15,729 nucleotides of DNA from Cyclostephanos tholiformis (Eukaryota > Bacillariophyta > Thalassiosirophyceae > Thalassiosirales > Thalassiosiraceae): NCBI GenBank assembly GCA_036939975.1, contig JALLPB010000446.1, positions 1 through 15,729 of the forward strand, given 5' to 3'. The translations under genes and the position numbers were made by a program. How positions within the stretch are numbered: position 1 is the first letter of the stretch; the number at the start of each line of letters is the position of its first letter. Shown one piece after another: positions 1 to 7,589 of this stretch. Under the pieces are notes generated by a model. The model had not been told where the DNA came from. It was given only the letters and a program-made list of their open reading frames with translations, and ran no database searches.

Positions 1-154
1 AAAATGATGCAGACGACAGCTAAATTCTAGAAATGACTGCATTTGACCTATTTTCAATCTAAAACGTCTATTGACCATTTTGGTGGGAGCAAAAAATCCA
101 ACTGGACCTTCTGTGTCCAAAAAAAGACTCATTTTGCCTAAAACTCTCCACCAT

Positions 155-209
155 GGCAAGCATAAAATGTGACATCCCATATGCTGGTAAGCATAAATCG
201 CAACATCAC
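155..209. repeat. Imperfect 24-base direct repeat pair
   Basis: Bases 155-178 and 186-209 share 18 of 24 positions, both beginning GG(C/T)AAGCATAAA and containing ACATC. The period is 31 bases. No function is suggested; it may be a remnant of a tandem repeat. Confidence 0.4.
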
Positions 210-469
210 TAAGGCTGATATTGCATCAGTTTAGGGTTAGGTAGAGCGTTAATGGATGGTCGTGGTGGATGATTTGTTTGTGATTTTTGATTAATCATCA
301 ATGGATGACGGATTACCTTGAATGGTGAATAATAATGAAGGAGGGTGATTTGCTGAAGCATGAGTTAAGGAGGGTTGGTAAATATCGAAGGGCAAAGATA
401 ACCTGATATCTCGGTTTCAATTCCTCTGTAGAGATCAGTATGTTTTTCTTGGTTCTACTAGTAATTTGT

Positions 470-606
470 AATGACTGATCTGACCGAAAAGTAGCCAGTG
501 ATGACGTCTCATCATATATCTTGACATCCACCCACCTTTCTGCTACTTTTTTCAGAAGCGCTTCCACCACCCACACCTCATCACGTGAGCTGTCTCTCGC
601 AGATAT
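470..606 (-). pseudogene. Decayed fragment of HECT-like coiled-coil gene
   Basis: On the minus strand this stretch reads SARDSSRDEVWVVEALL and then AERW. That closely matches DSSRDEVRAVEALL and EARW in the coiled coil of the intact gene at 2730-3488 (its residues about 52-72). At the DNA level, bases 561-592 match 3300-3331 with only a few differences. Beyond this core the similarity fades: an in-frame stop lies just upstream on the minus strand, and the downstream reading (IYDETSSLATF) has no counterpart. I read it as a truncated paralogue or duplication remnant. An open frame of 87 codons overlaps it (313-576), but nothing suggests that it is expressed. Confidence 0.6.
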
Positions 607-1017
607 GACGCAAGTCTCCCATCAGATGCCATTATTTTGTGGATTAGTAATTAGTGTACAATACACCGAAAAAAGGGGGTTAGGCAATGATGTCTCATTC
701 AACTATCACCAGCAAGGATAAGTACTTTTCTCACGGAGGGAGAAGATTTCCTAGTATTTACATGAGGAATGTTACGATACACAGTTCAAGCCAAAAAAGA
801 GATGGTTGATCAACAACAATTGCACTGGCAAGCTACAAGGTCAACTATTTCACATGGTCGGGCCGACAACAGCCGTGATCTGATTACGATGCATCATCAA
901 ACAGGTAGAGGCTGCAATCGCCCTCCTCCAGCTCCACTGACACGTTGGATTCAGAACGGATCTGTAGAAGCTAATATTGAATATCGGTAAATTCAAATGA
1001 CCAGACCGCCTCCATAT

Positions 1018-1556
1018 ATTCAAACTTATGGGTTAAATTTGCTATGCAATTTCAAATTTATGGCTTATTTGGTCATTTTGTTAAGCTTTTTGGAGCGCTA
1101 ATTCATTATAACATAGTTAGACCAGCCCATTAATTCAAATTTACCTTATCTAATATTAAAGTTACTGCCTCTCTATTTGTTATTAGATGGTAAACAGTCC
1201 ATAATATCAAATATGGCAATAAATTCACAGTATATCACTGATATATTGCTATTTGATGACTTAAATCAACATAATATCAAGGCGATAAAATACAACGTAC
1301 ATTGCTGACATATTGCCATATTCCAAAACTTAATAACTCATAATATTGAATATGGCAATATATCAGCAATATACTGCAATTTTATTGCCATATTCGATAA
1401 TGATGATGGGACATAACCACATTACTTTAAGTATGGATTATTAAATTCAAAGTTATGGGTTCACAGTGACACCAATAAAATCAAATTTATGGGACCACTG
1501 GCTTAAGAAGCCTATTCAATATTAGGCCACAAAATGACCATGTAAATTTGAATTAA
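1018..1556. repeat. Composite non-coding repeat block
   Basis: Both edges carry related sequence. A pair of ATTCAAA-TTATGGG / CAAATTTATGG motifs lies at 1018-1063 on the left and again, in the same orientation, at 1445-1492 on the right (internal offsets 32 and 34 bases). Inverted matches are also present: TGGTCATTTTGT (1070-1081) against its exact complement at 1529-1540, and TTAATTCAAATTTAC (1130-1144) against its exact complement at 1542-1556. The core is the tandem array at 1200-1399. No open reading frame fits a transposase, so a non-autonomous element is possible, but no target-site duplication was identified. Confidence 0.45.
1200..1399. repeat. Three-copy ~70-base palindromic tandem repeat
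   Basis: Units begin at 1200, 1270 and 1339, each with CATAATAT, giving a period of 69-70 bases. Each unit is itself near-palindromic: a left half like AATATGGCAATA is mirrored by TATTGCCATATT in the right half, around a centre like CAGTATAT or TATATCAGC. Copies 1 and 2 share the linker ACTTAA before the next unit. Unit 3 also aligns well with unit 1 as a reverse complement, as expected for palindromic units. Each could form a hairpin of about 20 base pairs per arm. Confidence 0.7.
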
Positions 1557-2107
1557 CCAATATTTGATATTATGTGGCAGCCAGTTTCGAATATCATGCC
1601 ATAAATTCTCCTCCTCTAGGGGGGTTGATGATGATGACCACCCCCACCCCCACCCCCACCACCACCATTTGCCCCAATGCTTCCGGCCTGGTGCCGAGTG
1701 GTGGATGCAGAGCCTCTCCCAGGAACTTGGAGGTACTTGATGCTTCCTACCCCCCCCCCATCCTTGTCCTCTTCTTCCTCCTCTTTCTTTGATGGTGACA
1801 GCATGGTAAACAATTCCCACAAGATGACGTTCCTCTGGGATAAGGACGAGGAATTGTGGAAGATGTTGGATGCATCAATTCACTTCTTGCATTTGCACTA
1901 TTCCGCCATGACTAACCTCAGGGACACCGGCGCATGGATGATGACATTGTTGATGAGGGGGGTCGAGGCCACGACTGGACGTGATGCAAATGACAATGAT
2001 GATGACGATGGCGATGGCGGATAGTCATCATCTTCGTCATCATCAATGAGAACCATGACGATGGCAGCAAGACCAGAAGATGACAAAGGACAACATTCCT
2101 CATCTGA
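1557..2107. other. Low-complexity stretch, no confident gene
   Basis: This stretch contains simple sequence: CCCCCA repeats near 1640-1665, a C-run at 1751-1760, TCCTC repeats, and GATGATGAC-type repeats near 1998-2045. An open frame at 1677-2024 (plus strand) encodes 115 residues, ending in an acidic Asp/Asn-rich tail with no recognisable domain. A GT at 1731 and an AG at 2120-2121 would join its first codons in phase to the ORF at 2108-2560, but the implied intron of about 390 bases is much longer than others here. I therefore do not call it a gene. Confidence 0.4.
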
Positions 2108-2560
2108 ATGTTGAATTACAGGTCGTGCGGTGTAACACTGTTCTCGAATGGCATGATAAGAAAACTCAACAAGAGCGAAGTCTTCGGCAAAGACTTCGAT
2201 CGTTTATTCCACGATGACGGAAAGAATGTTCTCGACGATATTACACCAACGAAGGTGATTATTCGAGGCTGCAGGGCATCGTCGGCGGAGGAAGGGAGGA
2301 TGCTTTCGTCCGCCGATGCCATAGGCAATAAAGCCAATGGCAATGGGGGCTGTGAAGTCTATCGTCACAACTATGAGGATAGGATCGAGCTGACCAAGAT
2401 GGCATGGTTGATGGGCGCACGAAAGGACAACGGATCAATCGAGGCCCTCATTCATTTGGAGCTGATACGTGCTAAGGGAGAGAGGAAGGGGTCCAATTTC
2501 ACAACAACCTCGATCGGCCGATTCGTACTTGGAGTGTTTGCGCTTAGTACCTCACGATAA
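2108..2560 (+). CDS. Hypothetical protein, unrecognised
   Basis: This is an uninterrupted frame of 150 codons that starts at an ATG directly after an in-frame stop. The third codon positions favour G or C (for example GAC, TTC, GGC, GTC), as in the confident genes further right, and unlike the surrounding AT-rich DNA. That is the main argument that it is coding. The product is mixed polar and basic, with no signal peptide, membrane segment or motif I can name. It may instead be a 3' exon: TTACAG at 2116-2121 is a plausible splice acceptor at its 5' end. It could also be a relic of a gene, since no partner exon is convincing. Confidence 0.35.
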   Translation: MLNYRSCGVTLFSNGMIRKLNKSEVFGKDFDRLFHDDGKNVLDDITPTKVIIRGCRASSAEEGRMLSSADAIGNKANGNGGCEVYRHNYEDRIELTKMAWLMGARKDNGSIEALIHLELIRAKGERKGSNFTTTSIGRFVLGVFALSTSR

Positions 2561-2729
2561 TTTGGACTACATAAGGCAGATTTAGCAAGCATTCGATTGG
2601 TGTTAGGTGGCGACCACACATAAACCTAGTCTCTTACAGTTGATTATTTGATTTTCGCCATTCAGATTATATCTCAGCCTTGACACTTTTCTGGGAGCAC
2701 GACGGACCAACAATGTTCTCTGTCGAAGG
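2561..2729. other. Short intergenic stretch
   Basis: This is 3'-flanking DNA between the hypothetical ORF and the stop codon of the HECT-like gene on the opposite strand. No canonical AATAAA is obvious for either gene. Confidence 0.5.
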
Positions 2730-3488
2730 TCATTCCATATCAGGATGATTGTAAAAGTTGCCTATGACCATATGCATATAAATCTTGAATTTCGAGTAAT
2801 CACCAAAAAAGATTTCGTAGCCAGGAAGTCTAACATCATGCTCGATCGAATGAAAAAGTGGATAGCTATTGGGCTGGAGACTAAAATCGAATACGATGTT
2901 AATCTTGCACGTGTTGTCATGGGGAAGATTTTCTGACCCCGTTGCGCATGCGACAAATTTCACCAAAAAGTTAGGGTCCTCATCGGCACTTTCCATCAAG
3001 AATCTTTTGAAACCAGTATTGTAAAAATTCGCTTGCTTCTCTTTCATTCTTTTCACATCAGTTTCTGTTAAACCAAAGGCTTCATCGGGTTCTGAATAAA
3101 ACGCCTCATGTAAGATATGCTGAGTAGAATTCAACAGCCAGATGAATAGGTTTTGATGCTCACCTCCCTCCCCAAACTTTGGCGCGAGGAAATTTGCAAT
3201 TAGGTCGTCAACTGTAATATCTGGCCTCGCAAAATATGTATGCGTCGCAAGCATATCAACGTCGATAACCTGCCATCTCGCTTCCGCCTCATTCAGCAGC
3301 GCTTCCACCGCCCTCACCTCATCACGCGAGCTGTCTAAGTTCTCCGTCGCAAATTCAACATTCCTAAGCGCAATTTCGAGCACTTGCTGTGCCGTGTCCA
3401 TCATTTTTGCCGCAGATGACTCCTGCGCCTTGGCCGCGGCGAGGCGTTGCCTAATGGCATCCATTGCATATCCCCCCTCAGACACCAT
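2730..3488 (-). CDS. Coiled-coil protein with HECT C-lobe-like tail
   Basis: The gene encodes 252 residues in one exon. I chose the ATG at 3488-3486 because the frame extends only about 40 bases further upstream, through non-ATG codons, to a stop. Residues about 10-75 are Ala/Glu/Arg-rich and probably a coiled coil, ending in ARWQVIDVD. Residues about 172-252 resemble the C-lobe of HECT ubiquitin ligases: FVACATGSENLP (178-189) matches the family FV-TGS-LP region, HSIEHDVRLPGY (213-224) matches the HTCFN-L-LP-Y active-site block with identical spacing, and the protein ends in DME as many HECT tails do. The catalytic Cys position is Ile215 (codon ATC at 2846-2844), and no N-lobe (E2-binding part) is present. 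If the homology is right, the protein is unlikely to form a ubiquitin thioester. HECT C-lobe homology is inferred from motifs only. A decayed partial copy lies at about 470-606. Confidence 0.7.
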   Translation of the reverse strand: MVSEGGYAMDAIRQRLAAAKAQESSAAKMMDTAQQVLEIALRNVEFATENLDSSRDEVRAVEALLNEAEARWQVIDVDMLATHTYFARPDITVDDLIANFLAPKFGEGGEHQNLFIWLLNSTQHILHEAFYSEPDEAFGLTETDVKRMKEKQANFYNTGFKRFLMESADEDPNFLVKFVACATGSENLPHDNTCKINIVFDFSLQPNSYPLFHSIEHDVRLPGYEIFFGDYSKFKIYMHMVIGNFYNHPDME

Positions 3489-3658
3489 CGCCACGCTGGC
3501 TTCAACAAATAAAAACAAAGAACTCCATCAAGAACGGATGTAGAAGATTTCCAACGTGGGAATAGTACGAATTTGACCCATATACAAGATCCAAAATCAC
3601 AACACTCCTCCTCCTCTTCCTCCTCCCCGACTCCTCCTCAACAACGTCCACACTAAGC
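3489..3658. promoter_or_regulatory. Divergent promoter gap, HECT-like / epimerase
   Basis: Only 170 bases separate the two start codons, so both promoters and 5' leaders must lie here or overlap. On the epimerase side there is a strong pyrimidine tract (about 3605-3640, CTCCTC repeats) just upstream of the ATG, which may be 5' leader. No clear TATA box is visible. Confidence 0.5.
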
Positions 3659-4579
3659 ATGTCGGCGGCAAGGGATCCCATCGAAATCATCCACTCCAAA
3701 TCCGGTGCCAAATGCACGATATACCCCTACGGCGCCCACCTGACGAGCTACGTGACGTCCTCGGGGGAGGAACTGCTCTTCCTATCGAGGGATGCCATCC
3801 TCGACGGGAGTCGACCGATAAGGGGGGGCATACCGCTTTGCTTCCCTCAATTCGGACAGCCCGACAGGTCCATGCCGCAGCACGGTTTCCTTAGGAATAA
3901 TTACTGGGGGGAGGTACGCGGGAGCAGGGTCGATTGCGACGAGCATGCTGGCATATCCATGGAACTGTCGTTGGTCGATGCGATCAACGCACGCGGGGGC
4001 GGCGCCTGGGGCGATGACACGAAATACGACGTCAGGTGCACGTACGCGGTGAAAATATACGCCAACCGATTCGAGACCAGCATCGTCATTGATAATCTGG
4101 GCGAGGAAGAGTTTCGCTTTCAGGTATTGTTGCACAATTACTTCCTCGTTAGGGATGGCACGGCCCTGAACGGTGAAGTGTGCAACGTTATAGGACTCGG
4201 GGGATACAACGTCCACGACAAGGTGTCGGGGGAGAGACGCGTCCTCGATGCCGAAAATTTTGCCGTGACCGTTCCGAAGGACCGAATCATCGATCGGGAG
4301 TACGCCCCCCCATCGGGCGTAATCGACCTCGATCTATCCATATCCGCGGGTCCGTCGAGGAACCTATCGTTGAAGGCCAGCGGCACGGTCGACGGTATTC
4401 CCGTTCCCGTAAGCGGTGTAGTTTGGAATCCCCATAGGGATAATGCTAAGGCCATGATCGATTTCGGCGACGATCAGTACCTGGATATGATATGCGTCGA
4501 GCCGGGATTGCTCACCGACGTGCCGCCGTTGGGGGGTGGGAAGGTGGCTAGTTTCACTCAAATTGTAACATGCCTCTAG
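3659..4579 (+). CDS. Glucose-6-phosphate 1-epimerase (hexose-6-P mutarotase)
   Basis: The gene encodes 306 residues without an intron, the usual size of the YeaD/plant hexose-6-phosphate 1-epimerase family (aldose-1-epimerase superfamily, EC 5.1.3.15). The enzyme interconverts the alpha and beta anomers of glucose-6-phosphate, feeding glycolysis, the pentose phosphate pathway and polysaccharide synthesis. Family features visible are SRPIRGGIPLCFPQFG (51-66, with the substrate-binding Arg), HGFLRNNYW (75-83) with the first catalytic His75, LLHNYF (157-162) with His159, and ICVEPG (278-283) with Glu281 as likely catalytic base. The N-terminus begins directly in the beta-sandwich fold with no signal or plastid-targeting extension, so a cytosolic enzyme is most likely. 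Its start lies 170 bases from the divergent HECT-like gene and its stop 108 bases from that of transporter 1. The start ATG has no in-frame competitor upstream. Confidence 0.92.
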   Translation: MSAARDPIEIIHSKSGAKCTIYPYGAHLTSYVTSSGEELLFLSRDAILDGSRPIRGGIPLCFPQFGQPDRSMPQHGFLRNNYWGEVRGSRVDCDEHAGISMELSLVDAINARGGGAWGDDTKYDVRCTYAVKIYANRFETSIVIDNLGEEEFRFQVLLHNYFLVRDGTALNGEVCNVIGLGGYNVHDKVSGERRVLDAENFAVTVPKDRIIDREYAPPSGVIDLDLSISAGPSRNLSLKASGTVDGIPVPVSGVVWNPHRDNAKAMIDFGDDQYLDMICVEPGLLTDVPPLGGGKVASFTQIVTCL

Positions 4580-4687
4580 GAATCACGCGCGAACACAGAC
4601 ATTATTATCATTTATCGTTAGTGGAATCCGTATCAAAAACTTTGACGGCATGTTATAATTATATTACAACTACCCTTATAATTGTGC
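4580..4687. other. Convergent 3' gap, epimerase / transporter 1
   Basis: These 108 AT-rich bases separate two facing stop codons. They include TTATAATTATATTACAAC and a second TTATAATT. No perfect AATAAA is seen for either strand, so polyadenylation signals are probably variant and the 3' ends may overlap. Confidence 0.5.
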
Positions 4688-6947
4688 CTATAACAGAATG
4701 CCTAATTGGGGATCCGATCGTTCGTCCTCGACGCAGTCATCATCTTCACCACTCACGAGTAGCCCCGTTCTCGCCGACTCGTCGGTTCCCTCGGGGGAAT
4801 ACCAACCCTCCTTCGCCCAATCGATGAGACGCTCCGTCTGGAGGGCGTTCGGTATGAGGAACATGGCGGGTATGCCAATTACGATGGGTGCTAATATCTG
4901 AAATACGACAACGAGGAGGGGCAACGCGTCGAAGTTGCAATCCTCGCCGACGGTCTTCATTCCGCTCCAGTGTATGACGCCGGACCCGATGAGGCTTGTC
5001 ACGATGCCGCAGAAATTGCTGATTCCGACGGTATACGCTGAATGAGGTAACACCAAATTATTTTTTCGAAAAAAAAACATCAGAACGGCTGGGGTGTGTT
5101 AGGATGCAACGTTCGAACGAACGACGGACCAACTTACAAAATACGGCCGATTCCATGCCCGGGGGACAAATCTTCGCATATATCGCCGAGAAGGGTATGG
5201 ATTGGAGCGTGTATATTATATTCCCGAATATGGTATTGCCGAACATGAAGAAGACCTTGTCGGGTATGCCAATGTCTATATTCCATCTCATGATGATGAC
5301 CAAGTCAACCATCGACGCGAGGCCCCCTATGACCAATGTCAGTATGATCGCCGACCTGAACCTCCAGCCGCTGAAGACGTTCTGGTAGAGTACGACGGAG
5401 AATAGATTCATGATGGATCCGACTATCCCGGTCACTGTAATGTAGTAGGTGTAATTGAAGTTTGGCCCTGAAAAAGCACACCGCGTGGCAACACAATGAA
5501 GATGAGTCATATCAGGATAGAGCTTCTACTAAACATTACCTTCCGAAGACGGGGACATATGCAGGACTTACCATTGGGAACGCACGTTTCCGAGGCAGTA
5601 TAATAATAGCCCAATGCCGACCCGATGCTGATATACGACATTTGCGTCAGAATAATGGACAAGAATATCCAAAAGAACTGAAAGAGAAAAAGATGGAAAC
5701 GGGAATGGTTTACCACGAATATAGAGTGAAATTTCACACCGAATAATATCGTAGGGACTCGCAAGGAAAAAAAAAAAAACACACACACACACACACATAC
5801 TCACACTCCTCGGGAAAATGGAATAGGTGGCCGCGCAAAATGCGACAATGAGCACCGCGGCGAAGATTAAACCGTTCCGAAGGCTGGCGTAGGTGGTAAC
5901 GGCCGCCAATAAAGGCGCGGCGAGGCCGCACAGGGTGATGACGACGAACGGCGCCATCTTCTCCCGAAAGGACCCGATGTCGAAAAGTAACCACCTTCCC
6001 CACAACGACATCATCCCGGCATCCTCCGATGTCACCTTCTTCTCGGGGATCCATCCCATCAACGTCGGCAAGAGCGGGATTAGAGAGAATGATAAGGATA
6101 TCCAGAACAAGACGTGGAAATATCCCATGTCGGACAACGGCCCAACGAAGGATTGGACGACGATGCTCCCCAGGAGGTTCATCCCGAATTTGAACGATAT
6201 TATCGACGATCCGGACTCGGGATGCAGGTGCATCAATTCTGCGTACTTCCCCTCCCCCAATATATCCAGCGTCGCCGCCTCGTAACTAACGGCCGTGAAG
6301 CATAACACGATCCAATCGGTCAACATCTGGACCGCGTCCGGACCCCCCCCCATCGCACCTTCCGTCGACGTCGATAATCCGAGCAACGTGGAACAGCCGG
6401 CCAATCCGACCAATATCGCGAAGAGCGCGAAGTACCTCTTGTTGTATCCCATTATCGGGAAGAGGTCGCTGGCGACGCCTATGAACGGCTTCATCGCCCA
6501 CGGTGCGCCAATCATGCTAACGTACAGCTGCTGTCGCGACGCGCCTATCCCGAGTCCCTTGAACAACGGCAGGCTCATGGCCATAACGAGGGTGTACGCC
6601 CCCCCGGTGATGAAGCAATTGTTCATCGCGAGCCACGATAGGAATTTCGGCGGGAAGTGGACGGATAGGTCCGACAGGTACGCCCATGCATGGACGTGCG
6701 GACGTCGCCACTTCGACGACGTTTCGGGAGGAGGGGGAGGAGGAGGAGCGTCGACGAGGAGGAGGGCATCTCCGGCGATGTCACTCGATGATGATGATGA
6801 TGATGACGATGATGATTCCTTCGACCGATTGACGACGCGATGGTTCAAGATGCGACCGTGGTCCTCCACGAGGAGGGGGGTTGGGTCGACGGACGACGAC
6901 GGCGACTGAGAATTCATGTTGAATTGTTGAAGGTTAATGCCGGACAT
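4688..6947 (-). CDS. Folate-biopterin transporter family protein 1
   Basis: The gene has four exons (minus strand): 6947-5805, 5677-5572, 5467-5138 and 5037-4688, giving 642 residues. Introns are 127, 104 and 100 bases, with donors GTGAGT, GTAAGT, GTAAGT and CAG acceptors. The phases (0, 1, 1) join into a frame that aligns with the paralogue at 11245-13306. The protein is a polytopic membrane transporter of the folate-biopterin transporter family (MFS-like, about 12 helices). The family signature KPFIGVASDLFPIMGYNKRY is at 153-172, followed by HPESGSSIIS (242-251). Known members move folates or pterins, but substrates of most algal members are undefined. The long cytoplasmic N-terminus has a run of 11 Ser (45-55, encoded by a GAT repeat on the plus strand) and 7 Pro (68-74); the C-terminus is acidic. 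Met11 is a possible alternative start. Intron 1 carries a GT microsatellite beside its donor. Confidence 0.9.
5767..5797. repeat. A13 run plus (AC)9 microsatellite in intron
   Basis: This lies within intron 1 of transporter 1 (5678-5804). On the transcribed strand it reads as alternating GT followed by a T-run, starting about ten bases after the donor GTGAGT. It supplies extra cryptic GT dinucleotides and is expected to be length-polymorphic. Confidence 0.85.
6787..6816. repeat. (GAT)n trinucleotide repeat, coding for Ser
   Basis: This GAT/GAC repeat lies within exon 1 of transporter 1 and gives the run of 11 Ser (residues 45-55) when read on the minus strand. It sits in the variable cytoplasmic N-terminus, where length change would be tolerated. 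Confidence 0.8.
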
Positions 6948-7589
6948 GATTTATTCTTGGACGTGAGGTGGAAAGGCGTTGTACTACTATGGTACGGCGG
7001 GCACGGCGAGGTCGAGATGGCGATCGCGATTCATAATGATGCCTTTATGCCACAGTTGAGATGATATGAACCTTGGAGGATGAGACAAACATTGTGATGT
7101 ACCAGAGTAAAATGCCGTTGAGCTTCGGAAGAGAATTTTGGTGTTGTGGTATTAGGTACGTATCAGAGATGAGAGAATAAAAATATTATGGTACGTACAA
7201 TATAATGTACGTACTTGCATCTTTTTCTTTATGTCCCTCGGTGATAGGAATCACTGTAAGAGGGCGTCAAATAAAGGGGGCGGCGGGGCGGGAGGAGGAG
7301 CGAGGCCCGCCAGAAGTAATTTCTTTGCTTAGTTCTTTTGTTGTTGCTTTTCAATTTCAACGTAGGAATCATATTAATAGAGCTAAAAGAGGAGGCGTCT
7401 CCATCCCAGAACAACCTATCGTAACTCCACACACAAAGAGAAGGAAAGCGTGTCCCGCATGTTCGTTCAAGCGTCGAAATTCGACTCTTCTTCCTGCTCA
7501 ATCGCAACATAAAATCATAATATAATAATATTATCAGGTTCGGACCCCCACAAAGTACGAACAGTGTTCCTCCTCCAGAAACAATCAAG
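6948..7589. promoter_or_regulatory. Divergent promoter region, transporter 1 / protease
   Basis: At 642 bases this is the largest gap between the seven main genes. It contains no convincing ORF. The clearest structure is GTACGTAC at 7191-7198 and again at 7207-7214, separated by AATATAAT; each copy is self-complementary, so the 24 bases form a palindrome. A related GGTACGTATC is at 7155-7164. An AT-rich patch (TAATATAATAATATTAT, about 7518-7534) lies about 60 bases before the protease ATG and could be its core promoter. Promoter positions are inferred from gene orientation. Confidence 0.45.

Larger units (their letters stand above)
1..1015. other. AT-rich gene-poor stretch
   Basis: I see no supportable gene here. 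The open frames are short and encode nothing I recognise. Two things stand out: an imperfect 24-base direct repeat (155-178 and 186-209, 18 of 24 identical, period 31), and the decayed copy of the HECT-like gene annotated separately at about 470-606. A short TTAGGGTTAGG stretch near 232 is too short to call telomeric. Confidence 0.6.

Noticed and set aside
225..245. TTTAGGGTTAGG, telomere-like sequence
   Set aside because: Fewer than two full units; expected by chance and not evidence of a chromosome end.
1512..1820. Minus-strand ORF of 102 codons rich in Trp/Gly
   Set aside because: Its composition is simply the translation of CCCCCA/TCCTC simple repeats; no domain or homologous feature.
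3502..3717. Minus-strand ORF overlapping the epimerase start, as a possible 5' exon of the HECT-like gene
   Set aside because: It overlaps the coding start of the epimerase and is in a different frame; no donor/acceptor pair gives a convincing N-lobe.
5105..5125. GTTCGAAC-type sequence as a possible tRNA T-loop
   Set aside because: It lies in intron 3 of transporter 1 with no acceptor, D- or anticodon-stem pairing nearby.
5568..5805. Continuation of transporter 1 exon 1 without splicing
   Set aside because: The frame stays open through the GT microsatellite but then misses the conserved FFWIF...YYYTA segment, which lies in another frame; the GTGAGT...TTTCAG intron restores alignment with the paralogue.
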